Positions 6,201 to 10,029 of a DNA stretch of 10,029 nt are shown piece by piece. Position 1 is the first letter of the stretch. Each line of letters begins with the position of its first letter. A model generated the notes under the pieces. It searched no databases and was not told the DNA's origin. It saw nothing but the letters and a program-made list of their open reading frames with translations. The position numbers and the translations under genes are program-made. Origin of the DNA: an uncultured Rhodanobacter sp. (GTDB lineage: Bacteria; Pseudomonadota; Gammaproteobacteria; Xanthomonadales; Rhodanobacteraceae); NCBI GenBank assembly GCA_903827735.1, contig CAIKJM010000188.1, forward strand, positions 1 to 10,029. Reading direction: 5' to 3'.

Positions 6201-8527
6201 ACGCCAGCAACCGGATTGCCACTGGAGTCCAGACATTCGGCCGTGACTGTGCCGGGCACCCAGTTCACCATCCAATGAACCTGCCCCGGCATGACCGTCG
6301 TGCTCTGTGTCAGGTTCGCACTGGAATTGACGTTCCACGCATTTGGCGTCTGGTCCTGAAGCACGGCGCCGGTGACCGGGTCGTTGGGCACACCATTGAT
6401 AAGTAGACGCACCGCCGGACAATTGCTGAAAGCGTTTTCTTGGAGTGGCGTGCCCGCGGTGTACTCGTAGGCGCGGTTCCAGTGGTGCGCGAGATGCACC
6501 ACCGGCTTGATCGAATACGGTATCCAGTTGGCCTGATAGATGTAGTACAGCAGGCGCGGAAAGCGATTCGCGTCGGTCGAGGAGTAACCCAGCGAGCGCA
6601 CGAAGTTCAGCATGTTCGGCTGATTCTGATATTCCGCCCACAGACTGATCTCGCCGGGAGACTCGGCGAAATACCATTGCGCCATGCCAAACGCATTGGC
6701 CGCCCTTCCCTTTCTCCAATCGTCCAAATAGGGCGCCGCAAACGCGAGTTCGTAGTCATAGGCCAGGCCGCGTCCGGTGCCCATGTTGTCCCAGTATTCG
6801 GCACCGAAGGCCGGATTGTTCGGGTTCTGCGCCTTGTTGCCGGCCTCGCAGCCGGCGCCGTCGCATTCGTCGATCAAACCATATGTTGGGCTGTACGTGC
6901 GATCGGCACTACCGCGGGGATTGATGCTGTCCCACGTCGTCTCGATCGACCCCAGTTCACTCGCGAGAGCCGCATTCATGCCGCCGTTGTCTCTCTCCCA
7001 GTCGAGAATAGACGGATGGCTGCGATCACGGATGATCATGTCGCGATGCACTTCTTGCTTTAACTGTAGGTCGTCCGCCGTTGGGTTGGAACTGGCATTC
7101 CAGTAACCCTCGCCATCGCCGCTGGGCTGGTCGATCATGATGCCATAGGCATCGGCAGCCTCCACCATCTCCTCACTGCTGGTCGAGTGACCAGGCCGCC
7201 AGATGTTGCCGCCTTGCGCCGCAATTTGCGCCATGTCGCGCCACCACTGCTCGTCGGGAACTGAAGAACCCAGCGCCGGATAGTCGTAACGGCTCGACCC
7301 GCCCCAAAGATAGACGGCATGACCGTTGAAGTAGGGAAAGTTGGCGTCCCAGGTAATCGTGCGAATACCGAGTGTGCTCTGCGTCGAATCGACCACGATC
7401 CCGTTCACACTGACGATGTGATAGACCTTGTACAGGTAAGGCGAGCCGCACGGCACCGGCGGCGATCCACAGCTTGCATTATTCGGATACCACAGCGTCG
7501 GATTGGGCACGGTAATCGACTGGTCGAACATCGGCGTCGCGCCGGATGGAAAGGTACTCGGCGTCATCGCCGGAACCGTTTGTGTGACCGGCGGCGCCGT
7601 AACGACCACGTTGCCTCTTGCGTCGACGATCTGCGTCGTCAGCGTGACCTGCTGCGCGCTCGTTGTTTCGTTCAAGACATTGGTTTGTACGTCGACCACG
7701 GCTGAAGCGGCCGTGGCTGTTCCTTGCGCCGCGGGCACTTCGGATACCGTGCCGATATAAGTGCCCCAGGTCTTCTGATTCGAATAGACGTTCGGCGGGA
7801 TATGAACCGGGTTGGTGATGTAAAGCTTGACGTTGCGGAACAGTCCCGCCATGGCCTGGCCGAAACGGAACGCGCCGGAGAAGTTCGGCGTCTCGAACCA
7901 CGAAGCGCCGCGTGAGACATCGATGGCAATGACATTGTCGGTACTGCCATCGGCTTTGATGTATGGCGTCAGGTCGACGACTACCGGGATGAAACCCACC
8001 ACGTGGGTCGCTTGCGCATCGGCCGCCACGGCGCTGACGCCCGGCAGCAAAGTGCCGTTGATGAAAACCTGGATACCGGTGTGCGAACCTTCGATGTTGA
8101 GCAGAAACTTTTGACCTGCGTACTTCGGATCCACTTTGAAATGCAGACGGTACCAATTGTAGTTTCCCGTCAAAGACCCTTGCCCGCCGCCGGATGCTTG
8201 ATTGATGAAGGTGCGGGAGATATTCGCGTCATACGGCAGACCCACCTTCGTCCAGGTGGCGCTGGTATCGGCACTCTCGTTGAAACCCGGCGTCGAATAG
8301 GCTGTCGAATTATTGGTATTTTCGAACCACCACGCATTCTGCGGTGCGTTCGACGTCGAACTGGCATTCGCGACGTATTGTGGAACGCCTGCCGCGAGAT
8401 TGATTGTGTAGCGTTGCGAGCTCGGCAGCGTCGGTTCTAACTGTTGCGCGCCGGCATGACGCGACCCTACCATTGCAAGCATTACAATGAACCACACGAA
8501 AAGTTTGCGAATATTTTCGGCTTTCAT
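266..8527 (-). CDS. Giant secreted multidomain protein: GH2 glycosidase module at the N terminus, GH64 beta-1,3-glucanase-type module at the C terminus
   Basis: The product is 2,753 residues from ATG 8525-8527 to TAG 266-268. Residues 1-27 are a signal peptide (KLFVWFIVMLAMVG core, cleavage after AGA). Domain order by residue: GH2 about 60-925; Ig-like 941-1022, 1026-1110 and 1113-1210; F5/8C 1212-1366; DUF1566-like 1367-1495; Ig 1497-1581; FN3 1588-1680; malectin-like 1694-1841; FN3 1846-1933; malectin-like 1943-2089; FN3 2093-2185 and 2186-2276; Ig 2280-2361; GH64 2363-2753. The inferred role is extracellular binding and cleavage of beta-glucan-rich polysaccharide (fungal, oomycete, plant or microbial glucans). 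No sortase, PEP-CTERM or type IX sorting signal is visible, so export by Sec and then possibly a type II system is a guess. Active-site positions are atypical in both enzyme modules (GH2 W510-G516, GH64 N2519). An in-frame extension to GTG 8629 exists, but it buries the signal peptide behind 34 residues, so the ATG is preferred. The frame is intact throughout. Confidence 0.93.
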   Translation of the reverse strand: MKAENIRKLFVWFIVMLAMVGSRHAGAQQLEPTLPSSQRYTINLAAGVPQYVANASSTSNAPQNAWWFENTNNSTAYSTPGFNESADTSATWTKVGLPYDANISRTFINQASGGGQGSLTGNYNWYRLHFKVDPKYAGQKFLLNIEGSHTGIQVFINGTLLPGVSAVAADAQATHVVGFIPVVVDLTPYIKADGSTDNVIAIDVSRGASWFETPNFSGAFRFGQAMAGLFRNVKLYITNPVHIPPNVYSNQKTWGTYIGTVSEVPAAQGTATAASAVVDVQTNVLNETTSAQQVTLTTQIVDARGNVVVTAPPVTQTVPAMTPSTFPSGATPMFDQSITVPNPTLWYPNNASCGSPPVPCGSPYLYKVYHIVSVNGIVVDSTQSTLGIRTITWDANFPYFNGHAVYLWGGSSRYDYPALGSSVPDEQWWRDMAQIAAQGGNIWRPGHSTSSEEMVEAADAYGIMIDQPSGDGEGYWNASSNPTADDLQLKQEVHRDMIIRDRSHPSILDWERDNGGMNAALASELGSIETTWDSINPRGSADRTYSPTYGLIDECDGAGCEAGNKAQNPNNPAFGAEYWDNMGTGRGLAYDYELAFAAPYLDDWRKGRAANAFGMAQWYFAESPGEISLWAEYQNQPNMLNFVRSLGYSSTDANRFPRLLYYIYQANWIPYSIKPVVHLAHHWNRAYEYTAGTPLQENAFSNCPAVRLLINGVPNDPVTGAVLQDQTPNAWNVNSSANLTQSTTVMPGQVHWMVNWVPGTVTAECLDSSGNPVAGVSDTRTTAGAESQIVLSVVPEVTKPDGTSFQWTANGSDAAFVVAQVEDAAGNLVPTAADNVTFSVTGPATYMGGTQQLVADPSWTSYYQDAFSKANSTVIQGVPYAFFHSPGDPELNFEGGLQKIALRSTFTPGSVTVTASAPGLISGSVTLASVAPPVSLQSQAPAIIVPPVNAATTSGYSATFSVVASGSGTLTYQWSDASGPIAGATSATYTTPATTAANNGDTFTVTVSSSSGTVTSTPVTLSVDAPANVVITTQPVSQAVVDGQSATLTVAATGSPTITYQWYEVGSGAIAGANQASYTTPVYSAAGSASFYVVVANNLGSVQSSNAVVTVDAATAVSIATQPVGRIVPVNEPVQLTAVVTGSAPYTYQWLFTPAGGSATILGSGTQSSTTLTYTIPAMSAANVGAYAVTVNNAAGAPVTSNAAQITLAPPGVNIALNAVATSSSTQNACADGTTSPPYSGTGCLGPENAIDGNLSTRWGSAVAGAPPTPAVAGVDPSWLQIDLGSTQSFNTVVINWENAYATQYQILYTNADPATNPTWNVAYANNAGAGGTETLNFPTVTGRYIRLNAIQRATQYGYSVYEFQVYNVAQCCGTTDRYTVNPSTPSQVTDNLTSLTWTRSVMTDTTPGSQFTGVDAQAYCASIHMRLPTASEAHSISGVNNNTTAFPGTWSTWTSTVDPDDSTKTAVVNFDGTSNYQVTNNYPGATLCVSGTDAGTVPVITTQPASQAVAVGQPAVFSVTATGLGTLTYQWSENGTPINGATSSSYTTPATTTANNGELFSVAVSDVFGTTASGAATLAVQQSSCDVAPSTPGALTAGASSSSQVNLTWGASTAVGGCTVGYTIYRSSAAGFTPSSANQIATTSGTTYTDTSVASAATYYYVVEATDAFGASAASNTATVTIPSSTCTTNCSNSDAIAISAGGPAAGTFAADEDFVGGTASGTNAAININSVTNPAPQSVYQNQRFGNFTYTLPGLTPGTSYSVRLHFDEFYWTQAGQRVFNVSINGTQVLTNFDIFAAAGGKDVAMVEQFAATANAQGQIVLQFVSVKDNAEVNGIEVETATATNTPPNAPSNLAATVASSSQINLKWTASASSGVTYTVFRNGAAVRNGLTATSYSDTGLTSSTTYSYTIEAIDPAGTSMSSNMATATTFDVDCVSGCGSDTLAISAGGPAASNYVADEDFTGGASSDTGATINISGVTNAAPQSVYQHQRVGNSFTYTLTGLNPGVSYTVRLHFDEFYWTTAGQRVFDVAINGTQVLANFDVLATAGGQNIAIVEPFTASANAQGQIVLQFSTIKDNAVVNGIEVIAPPPSAPAALTATLASTSQATVSWAPSSTAGVVYDVFRSTTSGFTPSSANQIATASGTSYSDTGLAQNTTYYYLVESSNASGTSAPTAQASVSTTAPPLAPANLTATVASSSEVDLSWGASATPGVTYTVIRNGVAMANGLAGTAYSDTGLTASTTYSYVVEAINAAGASPASNIAITMTSAAPTGTTPAINTAPTNQTVTIGKTATFSVVAAGSSLAYQWYKNGAAIAGATSSSYTTPGTTAADNASSFTVTVTNATGSATSSAATLNVNMSPSYTVVPGVIVTDLNNNTNGAWSDCQIYIEILGFDPVTGALSWVSDNGTLTPASVADNTASNALVAPNGKTYPNYAFTLAQSHQLMLPPVTSGRIYISEGSPLYMSVVAGANGGSDGYAGPNPLNSSDPNINVHYDWYEFNYDATGGIFINTTQVNQFGLPLLLDVWGSNETFHMQVGINESIANLDQEYINQTPAAFHTPAPSNLRILSPAETTFNAGGVNGNYFDNGIASAWAQYGATPLTATINGRQFTGTTSGATFTFKEVNPAAANAGETFVVQQPSTQDILECAGTMASGVAGSTSQQQDENTIQLQLENQICAAANRGVLLTPASWAKASNYYLSSPANFYSQFWHQHSVGGLAYGFSYDDNNDQSTTITTQKPEHMSFGIGW
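269..1440 (-). other. GH64 (beta-1,3-glucanase, thaumatin-like fold) C-terminal module
   Basis: Residues about 2363-2753, the usual full length for this module (around 380). Supporting stretches: SGRIYISEGSPLYMSVV, SSDPNINVHYDWYEFNYD, IFINTTQVNQFGLPLLLDV, YFDNGIASAWAQYG, DILECAGTMASG, ENQICAAANRGVLL, NFYSQFWHQHSVGGLAYGFS, YDDNNDQ. GH64 enzymes are inverting endo-1,3-beta-glucanases releasing laminaripentaose. In the Streptomyces matensis enzyme, the essential residues are Glu154 and Asp170. Here the Glu equivalent is present (E2502, in YEF), but the Asp equivalent reads Asn (N2519, codon AAC at 971-973). The spacing, 17 instead of 16 residues, allows a small register shift, so the match should be confirmed by alignment. 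The protein ends in MSFGIGW with no tail. Confidence 0.85.
1445..1690 (-). other. Fifth Ig-like domain, directly before the GH64 module
   Basis: Residues about 2280-2361. INTAPTNQTVTIGKTATF, LAYQWYKNGAAIAGATSSSY, FTVTVTNATGSATSSAATL and then the short linker NMSPS. Same type as Ig copies 1 and 4. Confidence 0.75.
1700..2250 (-). other. FN3 domains 3 (type A) and 4 (type B)
   Basis: Residues about 2093-2276. Domain 3 has VVYDVFRSTTSG, GFTPSSANQIATASGTSYSD and YYYLVESSNASG. Domain 4 has VTYTVIRNGVAMANGLAG and TTYSYVVEAINAAG. Here the A and B subtypes sit side by side, whereas further upstream a malectin copy separates them. This suggests loss or insertion of a malectin unit during array growth. 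The role is likely a flexible linker toward the GH64 module. Confidence 0.8.
2262..2700 (-). repeat. Malectin-like (CBM57-like) domain, copy 2 of a duplicated module
   Basis: Residues about 1943-2089: LAISAGGPAASNY, ADEDFTGG, SVYQHQRVGNSFTYTL, YTVRLHFDEFYW, GQRVFDVAINGTQVLANFDV, and VVNGIEV. Nearly every core position matches copy 1. The differences lie mostly in loops and at third codon positions, as expected for duplicates kept under selection. A pair of short Cys motifs (CVSGCG here, CTTNCS in copy 1) precedes each copy. Confidence 0.85.
2730..2990 (-). other. FN3 domain 2 (type B)
   Basis: Residues about 1846-1933. PNAPSNLAATVASSSQINL, KWTASASSGVTYTVFRNG, the NGLTATSYSDTGL loop and TTYSYTIEAIDPAG identify FN3. 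It shares the RNG...NGL pattern with FN3 domain 4, 1,014 bp away. It sits between the two malectin copies. Confidence 0.8.
3005..3446 (-). repeat. Malectin-like (CBM57-like) domain, copy 1 of a duplicated module
   Basis: Residues about 1694-1841: AISAGGPAA, ADEDFVGG, SVYQNQRFGNFTYTLPGL, YSVRLHFDEFYW, GQRVFNVSINGTQVLTNFDI, AAGGKD, GQIVLQF, and VNGIEVE. The malectin family binds glucosides such as diglucosyl units. The copy lies 747 bp from copy 2 (2262-2700), and 27 bases (3210-3236 against 2463-2489) are identical, showing a duplication at DNA level. Confidence 0.85.
3490..3765 (-). other. FN3 domain 1 (type A)
   Basis: Residues about 1588-1680. PSTPGALTAGASSSSQVNL plus LTWGAS, VGYTIYRS, GFTPSSANQIATTSGTTYTD, YYYVVEATDAFG and SNTATVT make a standard fibronectin type III layout. 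It shares the GFTPSSANQIAT loop with FN3 domain 3, 1,503 bp away, defining one of two FN3 subtypes in this protein. Confidence 0.8.
3785..4040 (-). other. Fourth Ig-like domain
   Basis: Residues about 1497-1581. VITTQPASQAVAVGQPAVF opens the domain, LTYQWSENGTPINGATSSSY forms the core, and SVAVSDVFGTTASGAATLAV closes it. It closely resembles the first and last Ig copies in the same protein and links the DUF1566-like domain to the FN3/malectin array. Confidence 0.75.
4045..4426 (-). other. DUF1566-like (Lcl C-terminal-like) domain
   Basis: Residues about 1367-1495. TDNLTSLTWTRSV, then FTGVDAQAYCASIHMRLPTASEAHSI, WSTWTST, and a terminal NNYPGATLCVSG match the usual DUF1566 layout: untagged 'LTW', an A..YC helix, RLPT followed by an acidic residue, a closing C. 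DUF1566 proteins are mostly secreted or outer-membrane proteins of Proteobacteria, and no enzymatic role is established. A CC pair (AQCCGTT) marks the junction with the preceding discoidin domain. Confidence 0.65.
4428..4892 (-). other. F5/8 type C (discoidin, CBM32-like) domain
   Basis: Residues about 1212-1366. The run NIALNAVATSSS, then PENAIDGNLSTRWGS, WLQIDLGSTQSFNTVVI, YQILYTN and GRYIRLNAIQRATQYGYSVYEFQVYN follows the discoidin pattern closely (AxDGxxxTRW, WxxxDLG, RYxR, SxxExxV). Family members bind galactosides, other glycans or phospholipids. An insertion with two Cys (NACADG and GTGCLG) sits between the first strand and the ENAIDG motif and may form a disulfide. Confidence 0.85.
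4900..5706 (-). other. Three tandem Ig-like domains
   Basis: Residues about 941-1210. Each has a TQPVSQAVVDGQSATL-type entry strand, a YQW core Trp motif and a closing VxVxNxxGxVxSxxAxxxV strand pattern (YQWSDA, YQWYEV, YQWLFT). This is the common bacterial Ig-like spacer found in cell-surface and secreted enzymes. The three copies are diverged from one another, so the array is not a recent DNA duplication. The likely role is spacing, perhaps with weak polysaccharide contact. Confidence 0.8.
5750..8350 (-). other. GH2 module (sugar-binding sandwich, Ig-like, TIM barrel, DUF4982-like, Ig-like C-terminal)
   Basis: Roughly residues 60-926. The N-terminal jelly roll is shown by NWYRLHFKV, an FLLNIEG..IQVFING strand pair and AGLFRNVKLYITNPVHIP near residue 229. 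The beta-sandwich ends in PTLWYPN, SPYLYKVY and LGIRTITWD, the usual lead into the barrel. The barrel shows FPYFNGHAVYLWGGS, NIWRPGHS (H447), AYGIMIDQP, SHPSILDWERDNGG (510-516), FGAEYWDN (E577) and MAQWYFAESPGE. After it comes NCPAVRLLING..VHWMVNW..GTVTAECLD..TTAG (about 690-795), resembling DUF4982, then a Big/GH2-C5-like domain to about 926. Known GH2 enzymes are retaining, with a Glu or Asp acid/base after the conserved Trp motif and a Glu nucleophile. E577 fits the nucleophile. The acid/base is not at its usual place: W-S-x-G-N-E reads W-E-R-D-N-G. The substrate cannot be assigned. Confidence 0.85.
8447..8527 (-). other. Sec signal peptide of the giant protein
   Basis: Residues 1-27 have a basic start (MKAENIRK), a hydrophobic core (LFVWFIVMLAMVG), then SRHAGA followed by QQ. 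Small residues at -1 and -3 (A and A) suit signal peptidase I. The absence of a Cys after the cleavage site argues against a lipoprotein. This feature also decides the start codon: only the ATG at 8527 places the hydrophobic core near the N terminus. Confidence 0.88.
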
Positions 8528-8543
8528 GAATCGCTCGCGAAAG

Positions 8544-8549
8544 CCTCCC
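8544..8549 (-). promoter_or_regulatory. Candidate Shine-Dalgarno for the giant gene, poorly spaced
   Basis: GGGAGG on the minus strand lies 16 bases before ATG 8527, longer than the usual 5-10. A second purine run, AAGGGG at 8618-8623, lies 6 bases before GTG 8611, an in-frame start 28 codons upstream. The signal peptide argues for the ATG, while the spacing of the ribosome site favours the GTG, so the true start is not settled by sequence alone. Confidence 0.3.
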
Positions 8550-8679
8550 AGCACGCAGCATGCACGACAGTATGACGAGGCTTCGCGTACCGCATAAGCA
8601 AGCAATCTCACGGCCTTCCCCTTTGACACACGGAGTTCGAAATTTGAAATCTGAAGTTTCAGCGTCCACGCCGGAGTGG

Positions 8680-8691
8680 GCCACGCGTGGC
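8680..8691. promoter_or_regulatory. Perfect 12-base palindrome GCCACGCGTGGC, possible operator
   Basis: The sequence GCCACGCGTGGC equals its own reverse complement and lies about 155 bases before ATG 8527, in the upstream region of the giant gene. A second, imperfect inverted repeat, CTGAAGTTTCAG, lies at 8651-8662. Dimeric repressors often use such sites, but nothing here identifies a regulator, and the AraC-type protein next door would usually prefer direct rather than palindromic sites. Confidence 0.3.
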
Positions 8692-9120
8692 ATCTATACC
8701 GCCGAGGAGATCGCTATTAGTTAGAAGCACCAAAGCGATACCTTTGAGAGAGTCGCCCGCTAAAAAGTCTGAGTCAGGTTGCTTATTAATCAAGCATCTT
8801 CAATGGACATTTGCATCGATACAGGTCTTACCAATGGCGATCGTATACGTAAGCATCGAGTGCTCTGATTTTCGTCAGAAGTTCTCTAAGTCGCCAAAAC
8901 CTGCGAATGAAATAGCATTGCTCAGCGCAGTGACATCACATCATCTTGCCCCGTCCGCTAGCTATAACGCTTCTGCATCAGATAGCGCGATCATCCTTTT
9001 TGTAGATGTTGGCCGCAAGGCACGATAGAGCTTTTCCATCAGTCAGTCGTGCGCACTTTCGTGTATCGGGATGTACTTCTCATTTAGAAGGCTTTATAGG
9101 AAAGCAGTCCAAACGATTTG

Positions 9121-9136
9121 TCTCCGAATTCGGAGA
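9121..9136. repeat. Perfect 16-base palindrome TCTCCGAATTCGGAGA downstream of the regulator
   Basis: The sequence is a perfect inverted repeat able to form a 6-bp stem with an AATT loop, 56 bases after the regulator's stop codon. No T tract follows on the minus strand, so it is at best a weak terminator. The right half begins a direct repeat: TTCGGAGAAACG (9129-9140) recurs as TTCGGAGGAAACG (9145-9157). Confidence 0.5.
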
Positions 9137-9192
9137 AACGAGGCTTCGGAGGAAACGTACGGCGCGCGTGTACGCCACTGATAAGTCGCTGC

Positions 9193-10029
9193 CTATTGCG
9201 ACTTAGAGATTGACCGTTTGGAATGAGTTCGCGACGCCCCGTTTTTGGTCTGCTGAGAACGCTCAGAGAAATACTGCGAAGGAGGAGTTCCCAGCGTTTG
9301 TCGAAACATCGCGCTGAAGGCAGCGACCTCGGTGTAACCCAACGTACTGGCGATATGCGCTACTGGCGTACCAATGGCCAACAGTTCAAGGGCTCGCATC
9401 AGCAGTGCCTGTTGACGCCAGCGTCCGAGTGGCATGCCTGTTTGTTCGCGAAACAAACGTTCGAGCGTGCGTCGGCTTGCGCCTTGATACTCTGCCTGAC
9501 GTGTAAGCCCGGGAGCAATGGATGGCTCAGCACGTATTTGCTGAGCGAGTCGGAGCGCGCGCGCATCGTAAGGCATCGGCAGTGTCAGCGCGGGGATGGG
9601 CTTGATGTCGATGTATTCAAGTAGCAGCGTCATAACCCGCGCTGTGCGCGATGTCGGCGTATGTCGCGCCGGCAGCGTAACGGCCTCGCCGATCAACGCA
9701 CGCAGTAGCGGTGTGACTGATACGACCGCGCAGCTTGCAGGAAAGTGCTGTGCGAGCTTGGGCTCGATATACACATTATGCAACTCGATGTTGCTGGCGG
9801 CGCGCAGGCCGTGCTGCATCATCGAAGGGATCCACACCGCTCGCTCCGGAGGCACAACCCAAATGCCATCTGGCGTTTCGACCGAAAGCACTCCGCTCGG
9901 TGCATAAATAAGTTGCGCGCGTCGGTGTCTGTGCGGAGCGGTTAGCTCGCCCTGCAGCAACGTCCGCGCCATCGCCACGATAGGACGAGCGGTACGCTGG
10001 TAATCCGATCGACGCTCGCTTTTGCCAAA
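9193..10029 (-). CDS. AraC-family transcriptional regulator with N-terminal cupin (partial at right edge)
   Basis: The frame is open from the window edge to TAG at 9193-9195 and encodes at least 278 residues. It reads SDYQRTARPIVAMARTL before PHRHRRAQLIY, the typical start of this regulator class, so GTG 9978 and ATG 9972 are internal and the true start lies beyond 10029. The N-terminal cupin shows HRHRRAQLIY, a G.W..PP.RAVWIPS strand and QHGLRA. The C-terminal AraC/XylS domain has two helix-turn-helices: GASRRTLERLFREQTGM (about 9490-9430) and VAHIASTLGYTEVAAFSAMF followed by GTPPSQYF (about 9375-9270). A basic 22-residue tail after the domain is unusual. Relatives such as NimR control a divergently transcribed transporter or oxidoreductase gene, which would lie past the right edge. 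Autoregulation or control of the downstream giant gene is possible but not shown. Confidence 0.88.
   Translation of the reverse strand, partial: FGKSERRSDYQRTARPIVAMARTLLQGELTAPHRHRRAQLIYAPSGVLSVETPDGIWVVPPERAVWIPSMMQHGLRAASNIELHNVYIEPKLAQHFPASCAVVSVTPLLRALIGEAVTLPARHTPTSRTARVMTLLLEYIDIKPIPALTLPMPYDARALRLAQQIRAEPSIAPGLTRQAEYQGASRRTLERLFREQTGMPLGRWRQQALLMRALELLAIGTPVAHIASTLGYTEVAAFSAMFRQTLGTPPSQYFSERSQQTKNGASRTHSKRSISKSQ

Larger units (their letters stand above)
8528..9192. other. AT-richer intergenic region without a convincing gene
   Basis: Between the regulator and the giant gene lie 665 bases. From 8761 to 9060 I count 136 G or C in 300 (about 45%), while the coding sample at 2401-2460 has 39 in 60. 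The longest open frame (plus strand, 8687-9028, GTG start) shows no recognisable family or ribosome site and is treated as chance. Several short palindromes are present (8651-8662, 8680-8691, 8769-8777, 9121-9136). I found no confident -35/-10 pair for the giant gene on the minus strand, and no tRNA or insertion-sequence ends. Confidence 0.6.

Noticed and set aside
6440..7063. Plus-strand open frame of 207 codons
   Set aside because: It is antisense to the GH2 barrel, whose frame carries clear family motifs; the plus-strand product shows no recognisable family.
8528..8629. N-terminal extension of the giant protein to GTG 8629
   Set aside because: No ribosome site precedes it, and it would place the signal peptide 34 residues from the N terminus. 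GTG 8611 is the better of the upstream alternatives and is kept as an open question.
8761..8797. Possible intrinsic terminator (minus-strand TGCTT/AAGCA stem, then TTTTT)
   Set aside because: The stem is only 5 bp with an AT-rich loop, and the T run comes about 14 bases after it; too weak and too far from the regulator's stop.
8864..8879. Small inverted repeat TCTGA...TCAGA
   Set aside because: A 5-base arm is expected by chance at this length, and nothing nearby supports a function.
8687..9028. Plus-strand open frame of 113 codons in the intergenic gap
   Set aside because: It has a GTG start overlapping a palindrome, no ribosome site, no recognisable domain and AT-rich composition; treated as chance.

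Overview
The window carries one very large secreted carbohydrate-active protein on the minus strand (266-8527, 2,753 residues), the 3' end of an unidentified plus-strand gene at the left edge (3-101), and an AraC-family regulator on the minus strand cut by the right edge (9193-10029). GC-rich coding sequence, a Sec-type signal peptide without a Gram-positive wall anchor, and a proteobacterial-looking cupin/AraC regulator suggest a Gram-negative soil or plant-associated bacterium. A gammaproteobacterial Rhodanobacteraceae-like or burkholderial host would fit, and Acidobacteria cannot be excluded. This taxonomic guess is inference from style, not a marker gene.

Layout, left to right. 1-101: tail of a plus-strand gene. 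102-265: non-coding convergent gap with two inverted repeats. 266-8527: the giant gene, read right to left. 8528-9192: AT-richer gap with short palindromes and no convincing gene. 9193-10029: AraC-type regulator, open at the edge.

The giant protein runs, from the N terminus: signal peptide; a complete-looking glycoside hydrolase family 2 (GH2) module with DUF4982-like and Ig-like C-terminal domains; three Ig-like domains; an F5/8 type C (discoidin, CBM32-like) domain; a DUF1566-like domain; Ig; FN3; malectin-like (CBM57-like); FN3; malectin-like; FN3; FN3; Ig; and a C-terminal GH64 (beta-1,3-glucanase, thaumatin-like fold) module that ends the protein. Two glycosidase modules of different fold and family thus sit at opposite ends of about 1,430 residues of binding and spacer domains. 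Both show departures from canonical catalytic residues: the GH2 acid/base position reads Gly in a WERDNGG motif, and the GH64 base Asp position reads Asn in VNQFG. This makes the protein the main point of interest, either as a beta-glucan-degrading bifunctional enzyme with altered chemistry or as a giant glucan-binding protein with retired active sites.

The AraC regulator is co-oriented with the giant gene but separated from it by 665 bp. Its target is more likely a gene beyond the right edge, so a regulatory link to the glycosidase is possible but unproven.
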